Below, piece by piece: positions 44,851-54,334 of a DNA stretch of 64,000 nucleotides. The position numbers and the translations under genes were made by a program. Within the stretch, counting starts at the first letter, position 1, and each line of letters opens with the position of its first letter. The stretch spans positions 1 to 64,000 of the forward strand of contig NZ_JAEHHL010000008.1 in assembly GCF_016623495.1 (NCBI RefSeq), given 5' to 3'. The notes beneath the pieces are model-generated. The model ran no database searches, was not told the origin of the DNA, and saw only the letters and a program-made list of their open reading frames with translations. Origin of the DNA: Thermohalobaculum xanthum (GTDB lineage: Bacteria > Pseudomonadota > Alphaproteobacteria > Rhodobacterales > Rhodobacteraceae).

Positions 44851-45048
44851 ATGACGATCCGCTACATGGTCGGCACCAGCGAGTCCAACCGCTGCCTCAG
44901 CGTCACCGTCGAGGCCGAGGACGCCCTGATCGCCGCCCTCAAGGTCAAGCACGAATACCCCGGCGCGATGATCACCTATGTCCGCAAGGCCAACGCCCGC
45001 GGCGACCTGCGCCACCCCCACCCCGACGTCGCCGAGGTCGACGCCTGA
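44851..45048 (+). CDS. Small conserved hypothetical protein
   Basis: The 65-aa protein (MTIRYMVGTSESNRCLSV...) has coding-like third-position GC throughout and a strong GGGAGGAG Shine-Dalgarno 7 nt before the ATG. It ends RHPHPDVAEVDA. No signal peptide, membrane helix or known motif is visible. The palindrome at 44747-44762 lies about 90 nt upstream. Confidence 0.75.
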   Translation: MTIRYMVGTSESNRCLSVTVEAEDALIAALKVKHEYPGAMITYVRKANARGDLRHPHPDVAEVDA

Positions 45049-45070
45049 GCAGCCCCGCCCGCGGCAGCCC

Positions 45071-45457
45071 TCAATTGCGCTCGAGCGCCAGCTCGCGCAG
45101 CGCGTCCAGCGGCACGACCTCCAACGCCTTGCGGTGGGTCGCCACCAGCGAGACCCGCGGCGCCATCCCGGCGCGATAGGCCTCGAGAAACCGCGCCGCG
45201 CACAGGCACCAGCGGTCCCCCGGCTTGAGCCCGGCAAAGCCGAATTCCGGCCGCGGCGTCGACAGGTCGTTCCCCCGCGCCTTCGAGAAGGCCAGGAATT
45301 CCGCCGTCATCACCGCGCAGACGGTGTGCGAGCCGTGGTCGGCCGCGCTGGTATCGCAGCAGCCGTTGCGGAAGAACCCCGTCAGCGGCCGCACCGAGCA
45401 GGGTTCGAGCTCGTCACCCAGCACGTTGACCGACGCGTCGATCTCCACGGGCATCAT
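45071..45457 (-). CDS. DUF2237 family protein
   Basis: The 128-aa protein has the family sequence VNVLGDELEPCS...TGFFRNGCCDT, HTVCAVMTAEFLAFSKARGNDLSTPRPEFGFAGLKPGDRWCLC. Conserved cysteines and Trp are in place. Function is unknown. Two ATGs are adjacent; the upstream one has GGAGG 6 nt before it. It converges with the 65-aa gene. Confidence 0.9.
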   Translation of the reverse strand: MMPVEIDASVNVLGDELEPCSVRPLTGFFRNGCCDTSAADHGSHTVCAVMTAEFLAFSKARGNDLSTPRPEFGFAGLKPGDRWCLCAARFLEAYRAGMAPRVSLVATHRKALEVVPLDALRELALERN

Positions 45458-45590
45458 GCATGTCCTCCCTCGCGCCACGATGTCGTCCGAGGGTAGCGCA
45501 GCCGCCGCCACGCTCAAGCCTCCGTCTTGCCGGGCAGGCACCGCGTCCCCATACTCTGGATGACGCTTGCATCCGAAGGGAGCCACAGAC

Positions 45591-46157
45591 ATGCGCCTCA
45601 CCCGCCGCCCCGTCCTCGCCGCGCTCGGCGCCCTCGCAGTCGCCGCCGCAACGGGGCCCGCCCTGGCCGAGGACGCCGCCGTCATCGACGCGCGGGTGAA
45701 CCTCGCGCTCGAAAAGCTGTTCACCGAGGTGCCGGGCACCCGTGACCTGTCGCAGAAGGCCTTCGGCATCCTGGTGATGCCCGAGGTGGTGAAGGGCGGG
45801 TTCATCCTCGGCGGCTCGTATGGCGAGGGCGCCCTGCGCCTCAACGACGGCTCGGGCTACAAGAACACGGCCGAGTACTACTCGGTCGGCGCGGCCTCGC
45901 TGGGGCTTCAGGCCGGCATCCAGTCGTCGAGCCACGCGCTGTTCTTCCTCACCCAGGCCTCGCTCGACAAGTTCCGCCGAGCCGACGGATGGGAGGCCGG
46001 CGCCGACGCCGAGGTCACCTTCCCCTCGGCCGGCATGAACGTGGGAACCGACACCACGACCGCGCAGAAGCCGATCGTCGCCTTTGTCTTCGGACAAGAC
46101 GGCCTGTTGCTCGGCGCGAGCCTCGAGGGCGCCAAGTACTCGCGCATCGTCCGCTGA
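45591..46157 (+). CDS. Exported Ysc84/SYLF-domain lipid-binding protein
   Basis: The 188-aa protein has an N-terminal signal peptide (MRLTRRPVLAALGALAVAAATGPALAE); the twin Arg raises a possible Tat route. The SYLF domain follows: GILVMPEVVKGGFILGGSYGEGALR, YYSVGAASLGLQAGIQSSSHALFFLTQ, FVFGQDGLLLGASLEGAKYSRI. The domain binds phosphoinositides in eukaryotes; its bacterial role is unclear. The ATG has GGGAG upstream. Confidence 0.9.
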   Translation: MRLTRRPVLAALGALAVAAATGPALAEDAAVIDARVNLALEKLFTEVPGTRDLSQKAFGILVMPEVVKGGFILGGSYGEGALRLNDGSGYKNTAEYYSVGAASLGLQAGIQSSSHALFFLTQASLDKFRRADGWEAGADAEVTFPSAGMNVGTDTTTAQKPIVAFVFGQDGLLLGASLEGAKYSRIVR

Positions 46158-46185
46158 CGCCCCCGCCTCCGCGGGTGTGGGCCGC

Positions 46186-46884
46186 TCAGAGCGCCGCTTC
46201 GGCGGCCTCGCGGATCGCGCGGATGTTGCGGCCATAGACGGCGGTATCCGCGACCGAGCCGCCCTTGAAGACGCCCGATCCCGCGACGAGGACGTCGGCG
46301 CCCAGGGCCGAGCAGTTGCCCGCATTGTCGGGCACGACCCCGCCGTCGATCTCGATATGGATGTCGCGGTCGGCGGTCATCTCGGACAGGCGCGCGATCT
46401 TGGGCAGCACCGCCTCGATGAAGCCCTGCCCGCCGAAGCCCGGATTGACCGTCATCACGCAGACGAGGTCGATCTGGTCGAGCACGTGCTCGATCGCCTC
46501 GGCCGGTGTCGCCGGGTTGAGCGCGACCCCCGCCCTGCAACCTAGCGCCCGGATCGCCTGGAGGCTGCGGTGCAGATGCGGACCGGCCTCGACATGCACC
46601 GTCAGGATATCGGCGCCGGCCTTGGCGAAGGCCTCGAGGTATGGATCGCAGGGCGCGATCATCAGGTGCACGTCCATCACGCCCTTGATATGCGGGCGCA
46701 GCGCCGCGCAGACATTCGGGCCGATGGTCAGGTTCGGCACGAAATGCCCGTCCATGACATCGACATGCACCCAGTCGGCGCCCTCGGCCTCGATCGCCCG
46801 GCATTCCGCACCCAGGTTCGCGAAATCGGCCGACAGGATCGACGGCGCGATCTTGATGCGGCGGTCGAAGGATTCGTAGGGCAT
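46186..46884 (-). CDS. rpe: Ribulose-phosphate 3-epimerase
   Basis: The 232-aa TIM-barrel enzyme has IAPSILSADFANLG, the metal ligands in HVDVMDGHFVPNLTIGP, VHLMIAPCDPY, VMTVNPGFGGQGFI and EIDGGVVPDNAG. It interconverts ribulose-5-P and xylulose-5-P in the pentose-phosphate and Calvin pathways. The ATG has AGGAG 7 nt upstream. It lies 92 nt after the amidotransferase gene on the same strand. Confidence 0.97.
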   Translation of the reverse strand: MPYESFDRRIKIAPSILSADFANLGAECRAIEAEGADWVHVDVMDGHFVPNLTIGPNVCAALRPHIKGVMDVHLMIAPCDPYLEAFAKAGADILTVHVEAGPHLHRSLQAIRALGCRAGVALNPATPAEAIEHVLDQIDLVCVMTVNPGFGGQGFIEAVLPKIARLSEMTADRDIHIEIDGGVVPDNAGNCSALGADVLVAGSGVFKGGSVADTAVYGRNIRAIREAAEAAL

Positions 46885-46976
46885 GGCGCGGCTCCTGGCG
46901 GTCTGGGGTCGGCGCTTCCTTAGCGGATAGCCGGGCTGCGGAAAAGCCCCGCAAGATTGCGCTTCTGGCCGGGCGC

Positions 46977-47645
46977 TCAGGCGTGCGCGGCAAGCGCCTT
47001 GAACAGCCGCGCGTCGCGGCGCGACAGCAGCAGGTATTCCGGGTGCCATTGCACGCCGATGACCAGCCGCGGCCCCTCCTCGGACTCGATCGCCTGGACG
47101 ACGCCCGCCTCGTCCCACGCGACCGCGGCGAGGCCCTGCCCCAGGCTGTCGACCGACTGGCGGTGAAGTGCGTTCACCCGGCTCGGCATGTCGCCGAGAA
47201 TGTGCGACAGCCGCGAATTCGGCGCGATATGCACCAGCTTGCGCGGCAGCGGGGTGTTGAGGCGGCGCGCGCCGGGATAGCTGTCGTAGATGTCCTCGTG
47301 CAGCGTGCCCCCGCGCGCGACATTGATGAGTTGCGCGCCGCGGCAGACGCCCAGGATCGGCAGTCGCCGGCTCTCGGCCTCCTCGATGAGCGCAAGCTCG
47401 AGCCGGTCGCGCGCGTCGTCGAAGCGCGAATGCGGGACCAGCTCGCCGCCATAGAGCTCGATGCCGACATCGTCGCCGCCGCCTATGATGAGCCCGTCGA
47501 GCCCCTTGAGGTTGCCGCGCGCACGCCCTGTCTCGATCCGGACGGCGACCGCCCCCGCCCGGTGCAGGCCCCAGCGGAAGAACGGGAAGACCCGCCATCC
47601 GGTGCGGGCCGACACCGATACGCCGATATGCGGGCGCCGCGTCAC
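46977..47645 (-). CDS. Class I glutamine amidotransferase-like peptidase (C26, PuuD-like)
   Basis: The 222-aa protein has a Cys nucleophile in ILGVCRGAQLINVARGG, an IIGGGDDV segment and a C-terminal His-x-Glu in IGVQWHPEYL, as in gamma-glutamyl hydrolases such as PuuD. It probably cleaves a gamma-glutamyl amide or ester. The start is a GTG at 47645, without a strong Shine-Dalgarno; no better start is visible. Confidence 0.85.
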   Translation of the reverse strand: MTRRPHIGVSVSARTGWRVFPFFRWGLHRAGAVAVRIETGRARGNLKGLDGLIIGGGDDVGIELYGGELVPHSRFDDARDRLELALIEEAESRRLPILGVCRGAQLINVARGGTLHEDIYDSYPGARRLNTPLPRKLVHIAPNSRLSHILGDMPSRVNALHRQSVDSLGQGLAAVAWDEAGVVQAIESEEGPRLVIGVQWHPEYLLLSRRDARLFKALAAHA

Positions 47646-47714
47646 GCCGGCCTCAGTGCCGGCTGTGCAACGGCATCCGCATCATGGCAGGCTGGCACGC
47701 GCGGCGCCGCGGCG

Positions 47715-48581
47715 TCAGTGCTTGAGGCGACGGATGAGCGACGAGGTGTCCCAGCGCCCGCCGCCCATGTCCTGCACCTCGCCGTAGAACTGGTCGACCA
47801 GCGCGGTCACGGGCAGGCGCGCGCCATTGCGCTTGGCCTCGTCAAGGCAGATGCCGAGGTCCTTGCGCATCCAGTCCACGGCGAAACCGAACTCGAACTT
47901 GTCGTCCAGCATCGTCTCATAGCGGTTCGACATCTGCCACGAGCCGGCCGCCCCCTTCGAGATCACGTCGACAACCGCGCGCCCGTCGAGCCCGGCCATC
48001 TGCGCGAAGTTCAGGCCCTCGGCCAGGCCCTGGACGAGACCGGCGATGCAGATCTGGTTGACCATCTTGGTAAGCTGGCCGGCGCCGGGACCACCGAGTA
48101 GGCGGCAGGCGCGGGCATAGGCCATGATCACCGGCTCGGCGCGCGCGTAAGGCGCCTCCTCGCCGCCGCACATCACGGTGAGGGCGCCGTTCTCGGCTCC
48201 CGCCTGCCCGCCCGAGACCGGCGCGTCGATGAAGCCGATGCCCATCTTCGCCGCCTCGGCGTGCAACTCGCGCGCAACGTCCGCGCTGGCGGTGGTGTGA
48301 TCGACCAGGACGCTGTCCTTCGACATCCCCGCGAGCGCGCCATCGGGCCCGAGCACCACCGAGCGCAGATCGTCGTCGTTGCCGACGCAGACCATGACGA
48401 ACTCCGAGCCCTCGGCGGCCTCGCGCGGGGTCTGGGCGGCGCGCCCGCCATGCTTCTCGGCCCAGGCTTTGGCCTTGGCCGCGGTGCGGTTGAAGACCGC
48501 CACCTCATGGCCCTTCGCCGCTAGATGGCCCGCCATCGGAAAGCCCATCACGCCCAGTCCCAGAAAGCTCACCTTCGCCAC
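47715..48581 (-). CDS. 3-hydroxyisobutyrate dehydrogenase family protein
   Basis: The 288-aa beta-hydroxyacid dehydrogenase has the Rossmann start VSFLGLGVMGFPMAGHLAAKG with an NADPH-type VFNRT segment, the substrate loop DAPVSGGQAGAENG, and the catalytic Lys in QLTKMVNQ. The GTG start (reads VAKVSFLG) has GGAG 7 nt upstream. The exact substrate (3-hydroxyisobutyrate, tartronate semialdehyde or glyoxylate) is unclear. It lies 70 nt upstream of the C26 peptidase gene. Confidence 0.9.
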   Translation of the reverse strand: MAKVSFLGLGVMGFPMAGHLAAKGHEVAVFNRTAAKAKAWAEKHGGRAAQTPREAAEGSEFVMVCVGNDDDLRSVVLGPDGALAGMSKDSVLVDHTTASADVARELHAEAAKMGIGFIDAPVSGGQAGAENGALTVMCGGEEAPYARAEPVIMAYARACRLLGGPGAGQLTKMVNQICIAGLVQGLAEGLNFAQMAGLDGRAVVDVISKGAAGSWQMSNRYETMLDDKFEFGFAVDWMRKDLGICLDEAKRNGARLPVTALVDQFYGEVQDMGGGRWDTSSLIRRLKH

Positions 48582-48762
48582 TGTCTCTCTCCCGTGACCC
48601 GATCGGGCCATCCTTGAATCGGCTTGCTGTTGAACCTGCGCGATGCATCTGAAAGAAGGATCGCGCGGGCGGGGCGCAGGGTGGTCCGTGGCCGGGCCGC
48701 CGTCAAGTCCAACCGCCCGGGGGATTTCGGCAGATGAGAGCAGAGAAGGACGTGCGGCCCGA

Positions 48763-51246
48763 ATGAACGCGATCCTGCGATGGCTGCTGCGTGGGCTCGC
48801 ACTTGTCGCCGCGCTGGTCGGGCTCGGCGCGGCGCTGGGCGCATATCTCGTGACGCGCTCACTGCCCGACCCGAATGCGACCGTCAGCCTCGAGGGCCTG
48901 GATGCGCCGGTCAGCGTGATCCGAGATGCGAACGCGGTGCCCCATATCCGCGCGGCCAGCGCGCGGGACGCGGCCTTCGCGCTCGGCGTCGTCCACGCCC
49001 AGGACCGGCTGTGGCAGATGGAGGTGGCCCGCAGGGCGGCGCAGGGCCGGCTCTCGGCCATCCTCGGCGAGCGCACGGTCGCGCTCGACCGGCTGGTCAA
49101 GGTGCTCGACATCTACGGGCATGCGCGGCGCTCGGTCGACGAGCAGACGCCCGAGACGCAGGAAGCGCTCGCCGCCTACGCCGCCGGGGTCAACGCCTGG
49201 ATCCGCCACGTCGACCGCGAGGCGCTGGGTCGCGGCGCGCCCGAGTTCTTCCTGTTCGGCGAGGAGGGGCTTTCCCCATGGACCGAGGCGGACTCGCTCG
49301 CGGTCCTGAAGATGATGGCCCTGCGCCTCTCGGCGGCGGCGCGCTCCGAGGTCCGGCGCGGGCGGTTCCTGCTGAGCCTGCCGCCCGAGCGGGTGCGCGA
49401 CATCCTGCCTGACTATCCCGGCCCCGCGGTCACGACCCCGCCACGCTTCGCCGAACTCTTCGACGGCGCGAGGTTTGCCGGGCTCCCGGCACCCCGCCAT
49501 GACGACCCGTTGCTGAGCCTGCTTGGGCCGGTCGACCGGCCCGAAAGCGCGGGCGCCTCGAATGTCTGGGCGGTGGATGGCAGCCGCTCTGCGACAGGCA
49601 AGCCGCTGCTGGCGTCCGACCCGCATCTTTGGCTCTCGGCGCCGTCGCTGTGGTATCTCGCCGACATCCAGGGCGGCGATCTCGCGGTCATCGGTGGCAC
49701 CCTGCCGGGCACGCCGCTGGTCCTGATCGGCCGCAACCGCACGCTGGGCTGGGGGATGTCCACCACGACGGCCGACGACCAGGACCTTTACATCGAGCGG
49801 GTCAATCCCGACGACCCCGGCAGCTACCTTTCGCCGGATGGCTGGCAGCCCTTCTCCAGCCGGCGCATACGCATCGACGTGCGGGGCAGCGAGCCGATCG
49901 TCGAGACCGTGCTCGAAACCCGCAACGGACCTGTGCTCAGCCACGACATGCTGGGGGTCGACGCGATCACGCCCGAGGGTCATGTCGCGGCGTTGCGGTG
50001 GACTGCCCTGGAAACGCCCGACCGGACCATGAGCGCGATGATGGCGCTGATGCGCGCGACCGACGCTGGCGAGATCGAGGCAGCGGCGGCGATGGCGCTC
50101 GCCCCCGCCCAGAACGTCATCTTCTCGGACGGGCGTGACATCGGCATGGTGGTCGCCGGCGCCCTGCCCCGCCGGCGCGCGGACAGCCCCAGCCAGGGCC
50201 GCGTTCCCTCGCCCGGCTGGCTCGCCGAGACCGAGTGGCAGGGCCTGCGCCCCGCGCGCGAAAACCCCCGGATCCTGGCCCCGGCAACGGGCGCGGTGGC
50301 GAACGCGAACAACCGGATCACCGAGGCCGCCTTTCCCGACAACATCAGCTTCGACTGGGACGCGCCCTACCGGATCCGGCGGCTCGAAAAGGAGCTCTCG
50401 GCGCGCGACTTCCACTCGCGCGACAGCTTCGTGGCGCTGCAGAACGACGCCGTGTCCGAGATGGCGCGCGCGGTGCTGCCGCTCGTCGCCCGCGAGCTGT
50501 GGTGGCGCGGTCCGGCCGAAACCGACGTCCCGTCCGGCGAGCCGGCGCGCCGCGCGCGTGCGCTCGAGCTGCTCGCGAACTGGAGCGGCGACATGGACCG
50601 CCACACGCCCGAGCCGCTGATCTTCTCGGAATGGATGCGCCAGCTCACCCGCCGCCTCGCGGCCGACGAACTCGGCCCCCTGTTCGGCGAGATCGAGGGG
50701 CCCCGTCCCCTCTTCGTCGAGCGCGTCTTCCTCGACATCGACGGCGCAGGCGTTTGGTGCGATGTCGACAAGACGCCCGAGGTCGAGACATGCGCCGAGA
50801 TGGCGTCGCTGGCCTTCGACGACGCGATGGCGCGGCTCACCCGCGATTACGGCACGAACATCGACGGCTGGCGATGGGGCGCCGCGCACCTTGCCGAGCA
50901 GAAGCACACCCCCCTGGGCTATCTGGCGCCGATCGGCCTTCTGTTCTCGGTGACGCACGAGACGTCGGGCGGCGACTACACGATCCTGCGCGGCCAGTCG
51001 TCGGGCAAGGGCAGCGAGCCCTTCGCCAACATCCATGCGTCCGGCTTGCGGGTGGTCTACGATTTCGCCGATCTCGACCGCTCACTGATGATCATCTCGA
51101 CCGGGCAGAGCGGGCACCCGTTCTCGCGCCACTACGACGATCTCGGCGACCTCTGGGCGCGTGGCGACATGATCTCGATGTCGATGATGGACGACGAAGC
51201 CCAGGCCGGCGCTCTGGGGACAATGACGCTGCTCCCGCAGGAGTAA
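48763..51246 (+). CDS. Penicillin/AHL-acylase-type Ntn hydrolase
   Basis: The 827-aa protein has an N-terminal membrane/export helix (WLLRGLALVAALVGLGAALGAYLV). The alpha-chain region has VHAQDRLWQMEVARRAAQGRLS. Self-cleavage is expected before Ser266 in SAGASNVWAVDG, making Ser266 the beta-chain N-terminal nucleophile. HLWLSAPSLWYLADIQ and NVIFSDGRDIG follow. The family hydrolyses beta-lactam side chains or acyl-homoserine lactones; which applies here is not predictable. The start at 48763 leads directly into the export helix. Confidence 0.9.
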   Translation: MNAILRWLLRGLALVAALVGLGAALGAYLVTRSLPDPNATVSLEGLDAPVSVIRDANAVPHIRAASARDAAFALGVVHAQDRLWQMEVARRAAQGRLSAILGERTVALDRLVKVLDIYGHARRSVDEQTPETQEALAAYAAGVNAWIRHVDREALGRGAPEFFLFGEEGLSPWTEADSLAVLKMMALRLSAAARSEVRRGRFLLSLPPERVRDILPDYPGPAVTTPPRFAELFDGARFAGLPAPRHDDPLLSLLGPVDRPESAGASNVWAVDGSRSATGKPLLASDPHLWLSAPSLWYLADIQGGDLAVIGGTLPGTPLVLIGRNRTLGWGMSTTTADDQDLYIERVNPDDPGSYLSPDGWQPFSSRRIRIDVRGSEPIVETVLETRNGPVLSHDMLGVDAITPEGHVAALRWTALETPDRTMSAMMALMRATDAGEIEAAAAMALAPAQNVIFSDGRDIGMVVAGALPRRRADSPSQGRVPSPGWLAETEWQGLRPARENPRILAPATGAVANANNRITEAAFPDNISFDWDAPYRIRRLEKELSARDFHSRDSFVALQNDAVSEMARAVLPLVARELWWRGPAETDVPSGEPARRARALELLANWSGDMDRHTPEPLIFSEWMRQLTRRLAADELGPLFGEIEGPRPLFVERVFLDIDGAGVWCDVDKTPEVETCAEMASLAFDDAMARLTRDYGTNIDGWRWGAAHLAEQKHTPLGYLAPIGLLFSVTHETSGGDYTILRGQSSGKGSEPFANIHASGLRVVYDFADLDRSLMIISTGQSGHPFSRHYDDLGDLWARGDMISMSMMDDEAQAGALGTMTLLPQE

Positions 51247-51367
51247 GGGCTCGTCTGATCAGGCGCTCCGGTGCGGTCGCGCGACCAGGCGCCAGCATGA
51301 AGGAAGTCACTGCCGCGTCCTCGCAAGCGCGACGGCGCGGCGCTTTCGGGTGCGCGGCCTGCGCGTC

Positions 51368-51562
51368 TCAGTCGCGGTCCGGCCCGCCTCCGCGCATCGC
51401 CTCACCCGCCACGATCATCGCGGCCCGCATCGGCGCGGCCATCATGGTCGCCATGACGGCAAAGCCCTGGAGCATGGCCTCGGGCTGACTGAAACTGAAG
51501 GGGTCGAGCCCCAGATCGTCCGGCCGGGCCTTGACGCCCGGGGTCGTCGGTCCACACGGCAT
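51368..51562 (-). CDS. Small Met/Ala-rich hypothetical protein
   Basis: The 64-aa protein (MPCGPTTPGVKARPDDLGL...) has coding-like third-position GC. Its C-terminal half is an amphipathic Met/Ala helix (AMLQGFAVMATMMAAPMRAAM). AGGA lies 6 nt before the ATG. A terminator-like hairpin lies just upstream (51590-51613). The family is not recognised. Confidence 0.55.
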   Translation of the reverse strand: MPCGPTTPGVKARPDDLGLDPFSFSQPEAMLQGFAVMATMMAAPMRAAMIVAGEAMRGGGPDRD

Positions 51563-51589
51563 TTTTTGTCCTGCCCCTTTATGTAAAAC

Positions 51590-51613
51590 ATGCGGGTCGA
51601 TTCTACCCCGCAT
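51590..51613 (-). terminator. Hairpin upstream of the small Met/Ala-rich gene
   Basis: ATGCGGG/CCCGCAT stem with a 10-nt loop, followed on the minus strand by GTTTTACAT. It may be a second terminator behind sufS or a leader hairpin of the small gene. Confidence 0.4.
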
Positions 51614-51687
51614 ACCGTTAAACTACTGTCACGAAGGGGTCGCAGTCGAGCACCGTGAAACCGAATTCCGCAATCTCACGAAATTGT

Positions 51688-51724
51688 GCGGCTGCGAAAC
51701 GACACTTTCTTATTTCGCAGCCGC
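51688..51724 (-). terminator. Terminator after sufS
   Basis: A perfect 12-bp stem (GCGGCTGCGAAA and complement) with a 13-nt loop begins 6 nt past the sufS stop. It lacks a long T-run but is the strongest stem in the area and should end the SUF operon. Confidence 0.65.
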
Positions 51725-51730
51725 CATTCG

Positions 51731-52948
51731 TCAGCCGAAAAGCTCGTGGCAGAGTTCGAGCGCATCGACCAGCCGGTCGACCTCGTCGGTCGTGTTGTAT
51801 AGCGCGAAGGACGCCCGGCAGGTCGCCGTGACCCCCAGATGCGCCATCAGCGGCTGGGCGCAGTGGTGCCCGGCGCGCACTGCCACGCCCTTGCGGTCGA
51901 CCACGGTCGAGATGTCGTGCGGATGCGCGCCCCCGCGCATGGTGAAGGAAAAGATCGCCCCCTTCCCCGCCGAGCGCCCCTGCAGGTCGAGCCAGTTGAG
52001 CCCGCCCAGACGCTGGCGCGCATAGTCGCGAAGGATGCGTTCATGCGCGGCCACGTTCTCCATGCCCAGCCCGGTCAGGTAGTCGATCGCCGCGCCGAGG
52101 CCGATCTGCTGCACGATGCCGGGCGTGCCGGCCTCGAACTTCATCGGCCCGTCGGCGTATGAGACGTGATCGCGCGTCACCTCGCGGATCATGTCGCCGC
52201 CACCCAGGAAGGGGCGCATCTCGGCCTGCCGCTCGCGCCGGGCATAGAGCGCGCCGGACGCCGAGGGGCCGTAGAGCTTGTGGCCCGTGATCGCGTAGAA
52301 GTCGCAACCGATCTCGGCCATGTTGACAGGCATGTGGACGGCGGCCTGACTGCCATCGATGACGCTGACGATGCCCCGCTCGCGCGCCGCCTGGCAGATC
52401 GTGGCGACATCGACGACCGTGCCCAGGACGTTCGACATGTGCGTGACCGCCACGATCTTGGTGCGCGGCCCGAAGGCATCGATCACCGCCTGCGGGTCAA
52501 GCCCGCCGTCGGGATCCGTCTCGACCCATCTGAGCACCGCACCGTGCCGCTCGCGCAGGAAGTGCCAGGGCACGATATTGGCGTGGTGCTCCATGACCGA
52601 GAGCACGATCTCGTCGCCGGGCTCGATCCGCGGCTCGGCCCAGCCATACGAGACGAGGTTGAGCCCCATGGTCGATCCGGTGGTGAAGATGATCTCGTCC
52701 TCGGCCGCGCCCAGGAAGCGCGCGATCTTGCCCCGCACCGCCTCGTAGTTCTCGGTCGCGAGGTTCGAGAGGTAGTGCAGCCCGCGATGAACGTTGGCGT
52801 ATTCCTCGGAGTAGGCGCGCGTCACCGCGTCGATCACGGCCTGCGGCTTCTGGGCCGAGGCGCCGTTGTCCAGATAGACCAGATCGACCCCGTTCACCTT
52901 GCGCGAAAGGATCGGGAAGTCCTCGCGGACCCGTCCGACGTCGTACAT
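51731..52948 (-). CDS. sufS: Cysteine desulfurase SufS
   Basis: The 405-aa group II PLP enzyme mobilises sulfur from cysteine for Fe-S assembly. Features are YLDNGASAQKP, TTGSTMGLNLV, VMEHHANIVPWH, the PLP Lys in AITGHKLYGPSA, AGHHCAQPLM and the active-site Cys in TCRASFALYNT. ATG at 52948 has GGAGG 7 nt upstream; a GTG directly before it is an alternative. It is the last gene of the SUF operon, 19 nt after a Yip1-like gene. Confidence 0.96.
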   Translation of the reverse strand: MYDVGRVREDFPILSRKVNGVDLVYLDNGASAQKPQAVIDAVTRAYSEEYANVHRGLHYLSNLATENYEAVRGKIARFLGAAEDEIIFTTGSTMGLNLVSYGWAEPRIEPGDEIVLSVMEHHANIVPWHFLRERHGAVLRWVETDPDGGLDPQAVIDAFGPRTKIVAVTHMSNVLGTVVDVATICQAARERGIVSVIDGSQAAVHMPVNMAEIGCDFYAITGHKLYGPSASGALYARRERQAEMRPFLGGGDMIREVTRDHVSYADGPMKFEAGTPGIVQQIGLGAAIDYLTGLGMENVAAHERILRDYARQRLGGLNWLDLQGRSAGKGAIFSFTMRGGAHPHDISTVVDRKGVAVRAGHHCAQPLMAHLGVTATCRASFALYNTTDEVDRLVDALELCHELFG

Positions 52949-52967
52949 CACCAGACCTCCGCCGGCG

Positions 52968-53543
52968 TCAGGGCGCCGGCACCATGTTCATGAAGAGTGC
53001 GGAGAGCAGGAACAGGACGCCGAGGATGACGCCCATCACGCCCCACGGATTGCTGAAGCCGTGCAGCACGGCCGTGTAGACCGACAGCACCCACAGCCAG
53101 ACTGCCGCCGCGGCCACCATCAGCCCCAGCAAGGGCGGCGACAGTTCCTTCCCCAGCGCGACGCTGGCCATCCCGATCAGGAAGGGCGGCGACAGCACGG
53201 TCGTGACCAGCGTGTGCCACGACACGATCAGGAAGGCCCGCTTGCGCGTTCCCGTGCCCCCGAACAGCCGCCCGATCGCGAAGATCATGAACGACATGAA
53301 CGCCACCAGGAAGACCTGCAGCAGCAGGTTCAGCATGTGCAGCGTAAGCGGCACATGCCCGATCCCGTCCGGCAGCGGCCGCGCGCCGGGCAGCACGATC
53401 TGGATGATCGCCTGCAACACGTAGGCCAGCGCCACGAACAGCAGCGCGGTGTCCAGCCCGAGATCGGCTGACAGCAGCCAGCGCGCCGAGCGCGCCGGCT
53501 GAAAGAGGCCCTCGATCATGCGGGCCAGCAAATTGCGGATCAC
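52968..53543 (-). CDS. Yip1-family membrane protein 3 of 3
   Basis: The 191-aa protein has about five hydrophobic helices and a Yip1-domain arrangement (ALLFVALAYVLQAIIQIV, FLIVSWHTLVTTVLSPPFLIG, HGFSNPWGVMGVILGVLF). It is only distantly similar to the two paralogues just upstream. It lies between them and sufS inside the SUF operon. Its function there is unknown. Confidence 0.78.
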   Translation of the reverse strand: MIRNLLARMIEGLFQPARSARWLLSADLGLDTALLFVALAYVLQAIIQIVLPGARPLPDGIGHVPLTLHMLNLLLQVFLVAFMSFMIFAIGRLFGGTGTRKRAFLIVSWHTLVTTVLSPPFLIGMASVALGKELSPPLLGLMVAAAAVWLWVLSVYTAVLHGFSNPWGVMGVILGVLFLLSALFMNMVPAP

Positions 53544-53561
53544 AGGGCCTCCTGCGCGAAC

Positions 53562-54263
53562 TCAGCGTACGTGGTTTGCGTACAGATAGATGCCCAGGAT
53601 GAGAAGGATAACCGTCAGGACCGAGAAGGTGATGAAGACCGGCGAGGTGTTGCGGAACCGATGCGCCTCGGCCACCGACGCCGAGACGAAGAACACGAAG
53701 AACACCATTCCGATCAGATGCGCCGGCAGCGTCACGACCGGCTCGGCCAGGATCGGCACGGCGTGTTCGAGATGCGCGAACAGCGCAACCACCAGCGCGC
53801 CCAGCACGCCGATTGGCGCGGCCACCAGTGAGGCCCAGAAGACGCCGGTGCGCGTGTCGCGCCAGCTGCCCTGGCCGCCGAACTGACGGCAGACGAAGGC
53901 CACGAGGCCCGAGAACAGGTAGAGTGTCAGCGTCCGAAGGAACAGCGCGACGACCAGCCACAGGCCGACCTCGAGCGGCAATTTCTCGGATGCGCCAGAC
54001 CCCGGCGAGATCACCAGGGACACGCCACGGTTGAGAAAGAAGATCACGTCCGACAGCAGCACGAAGAACAGAAGACGCGCCTCGCTGGGGTTCTCGCCGA
54101 TCAGCTGGCGCGTGGCAGCGCGCATGTCGGAGTAGCTGAGCAGCATGCGTCGCCAGAGCGACATGCCCTCGATGCGTTCGTCGTCGCCCCGGATATCCGA
54201 CAGCCGCACATCGGGCAAATCCGATACGAACGTCCCATCGAGCCTGCGTTCGCTCGTCATCAT
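53562..54263 (-). CDS. Yip1-like membrane protein 2 of 3
   Basis: The 233-aa protein has a polar N-terminal 60 residues, then about five helices. Its core (NPSEARLLFFVLLSDVIFF, LFLRTLTLYLFSGLVAFVCR, RTGVFWASLVAAPIGVLG) matches the next upstream gene closely in order, so the two are tandem paralogues. Adjacent ATGs exist; the upstream one has GGAGGG 8 nt before it. Confidence 0.75.
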   Translation of the reverse strand: MMTSERRLDGTFVSDLPDVRLSDIRGDDERIEGMSLWRRMLLSYSDMRAATRQLIGENPSEARLLFFVLLSDVIFFLNRGVSLVISPGSGASEKLPLEVGLWLVVALFLRTLTLYLFSGLVAFVCRQFGGQGSWRDTRTGVFWASLVAAPIGVLGALVVALFAHLEHAVPILAEPVVTLPAHLIGMVFFVFFVSASVAEAHRFRNTSPVFITFSVLTVILLILGIYLYANHVR

Positions 54264-54334
54264 GGCCAGAGCCCTCCCTCGCTCCGCAACGGAGTACCGA
54301 ACACGCAAACGCGTACCGAACCGCCGCGGGCATC

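Noticed and set aside
48859-51036. Minus-strand 725-codon frame opposite the acylase gene
   Set aside because: Antisense to a recognisable Ntn hydrolase and without a domain of its own.
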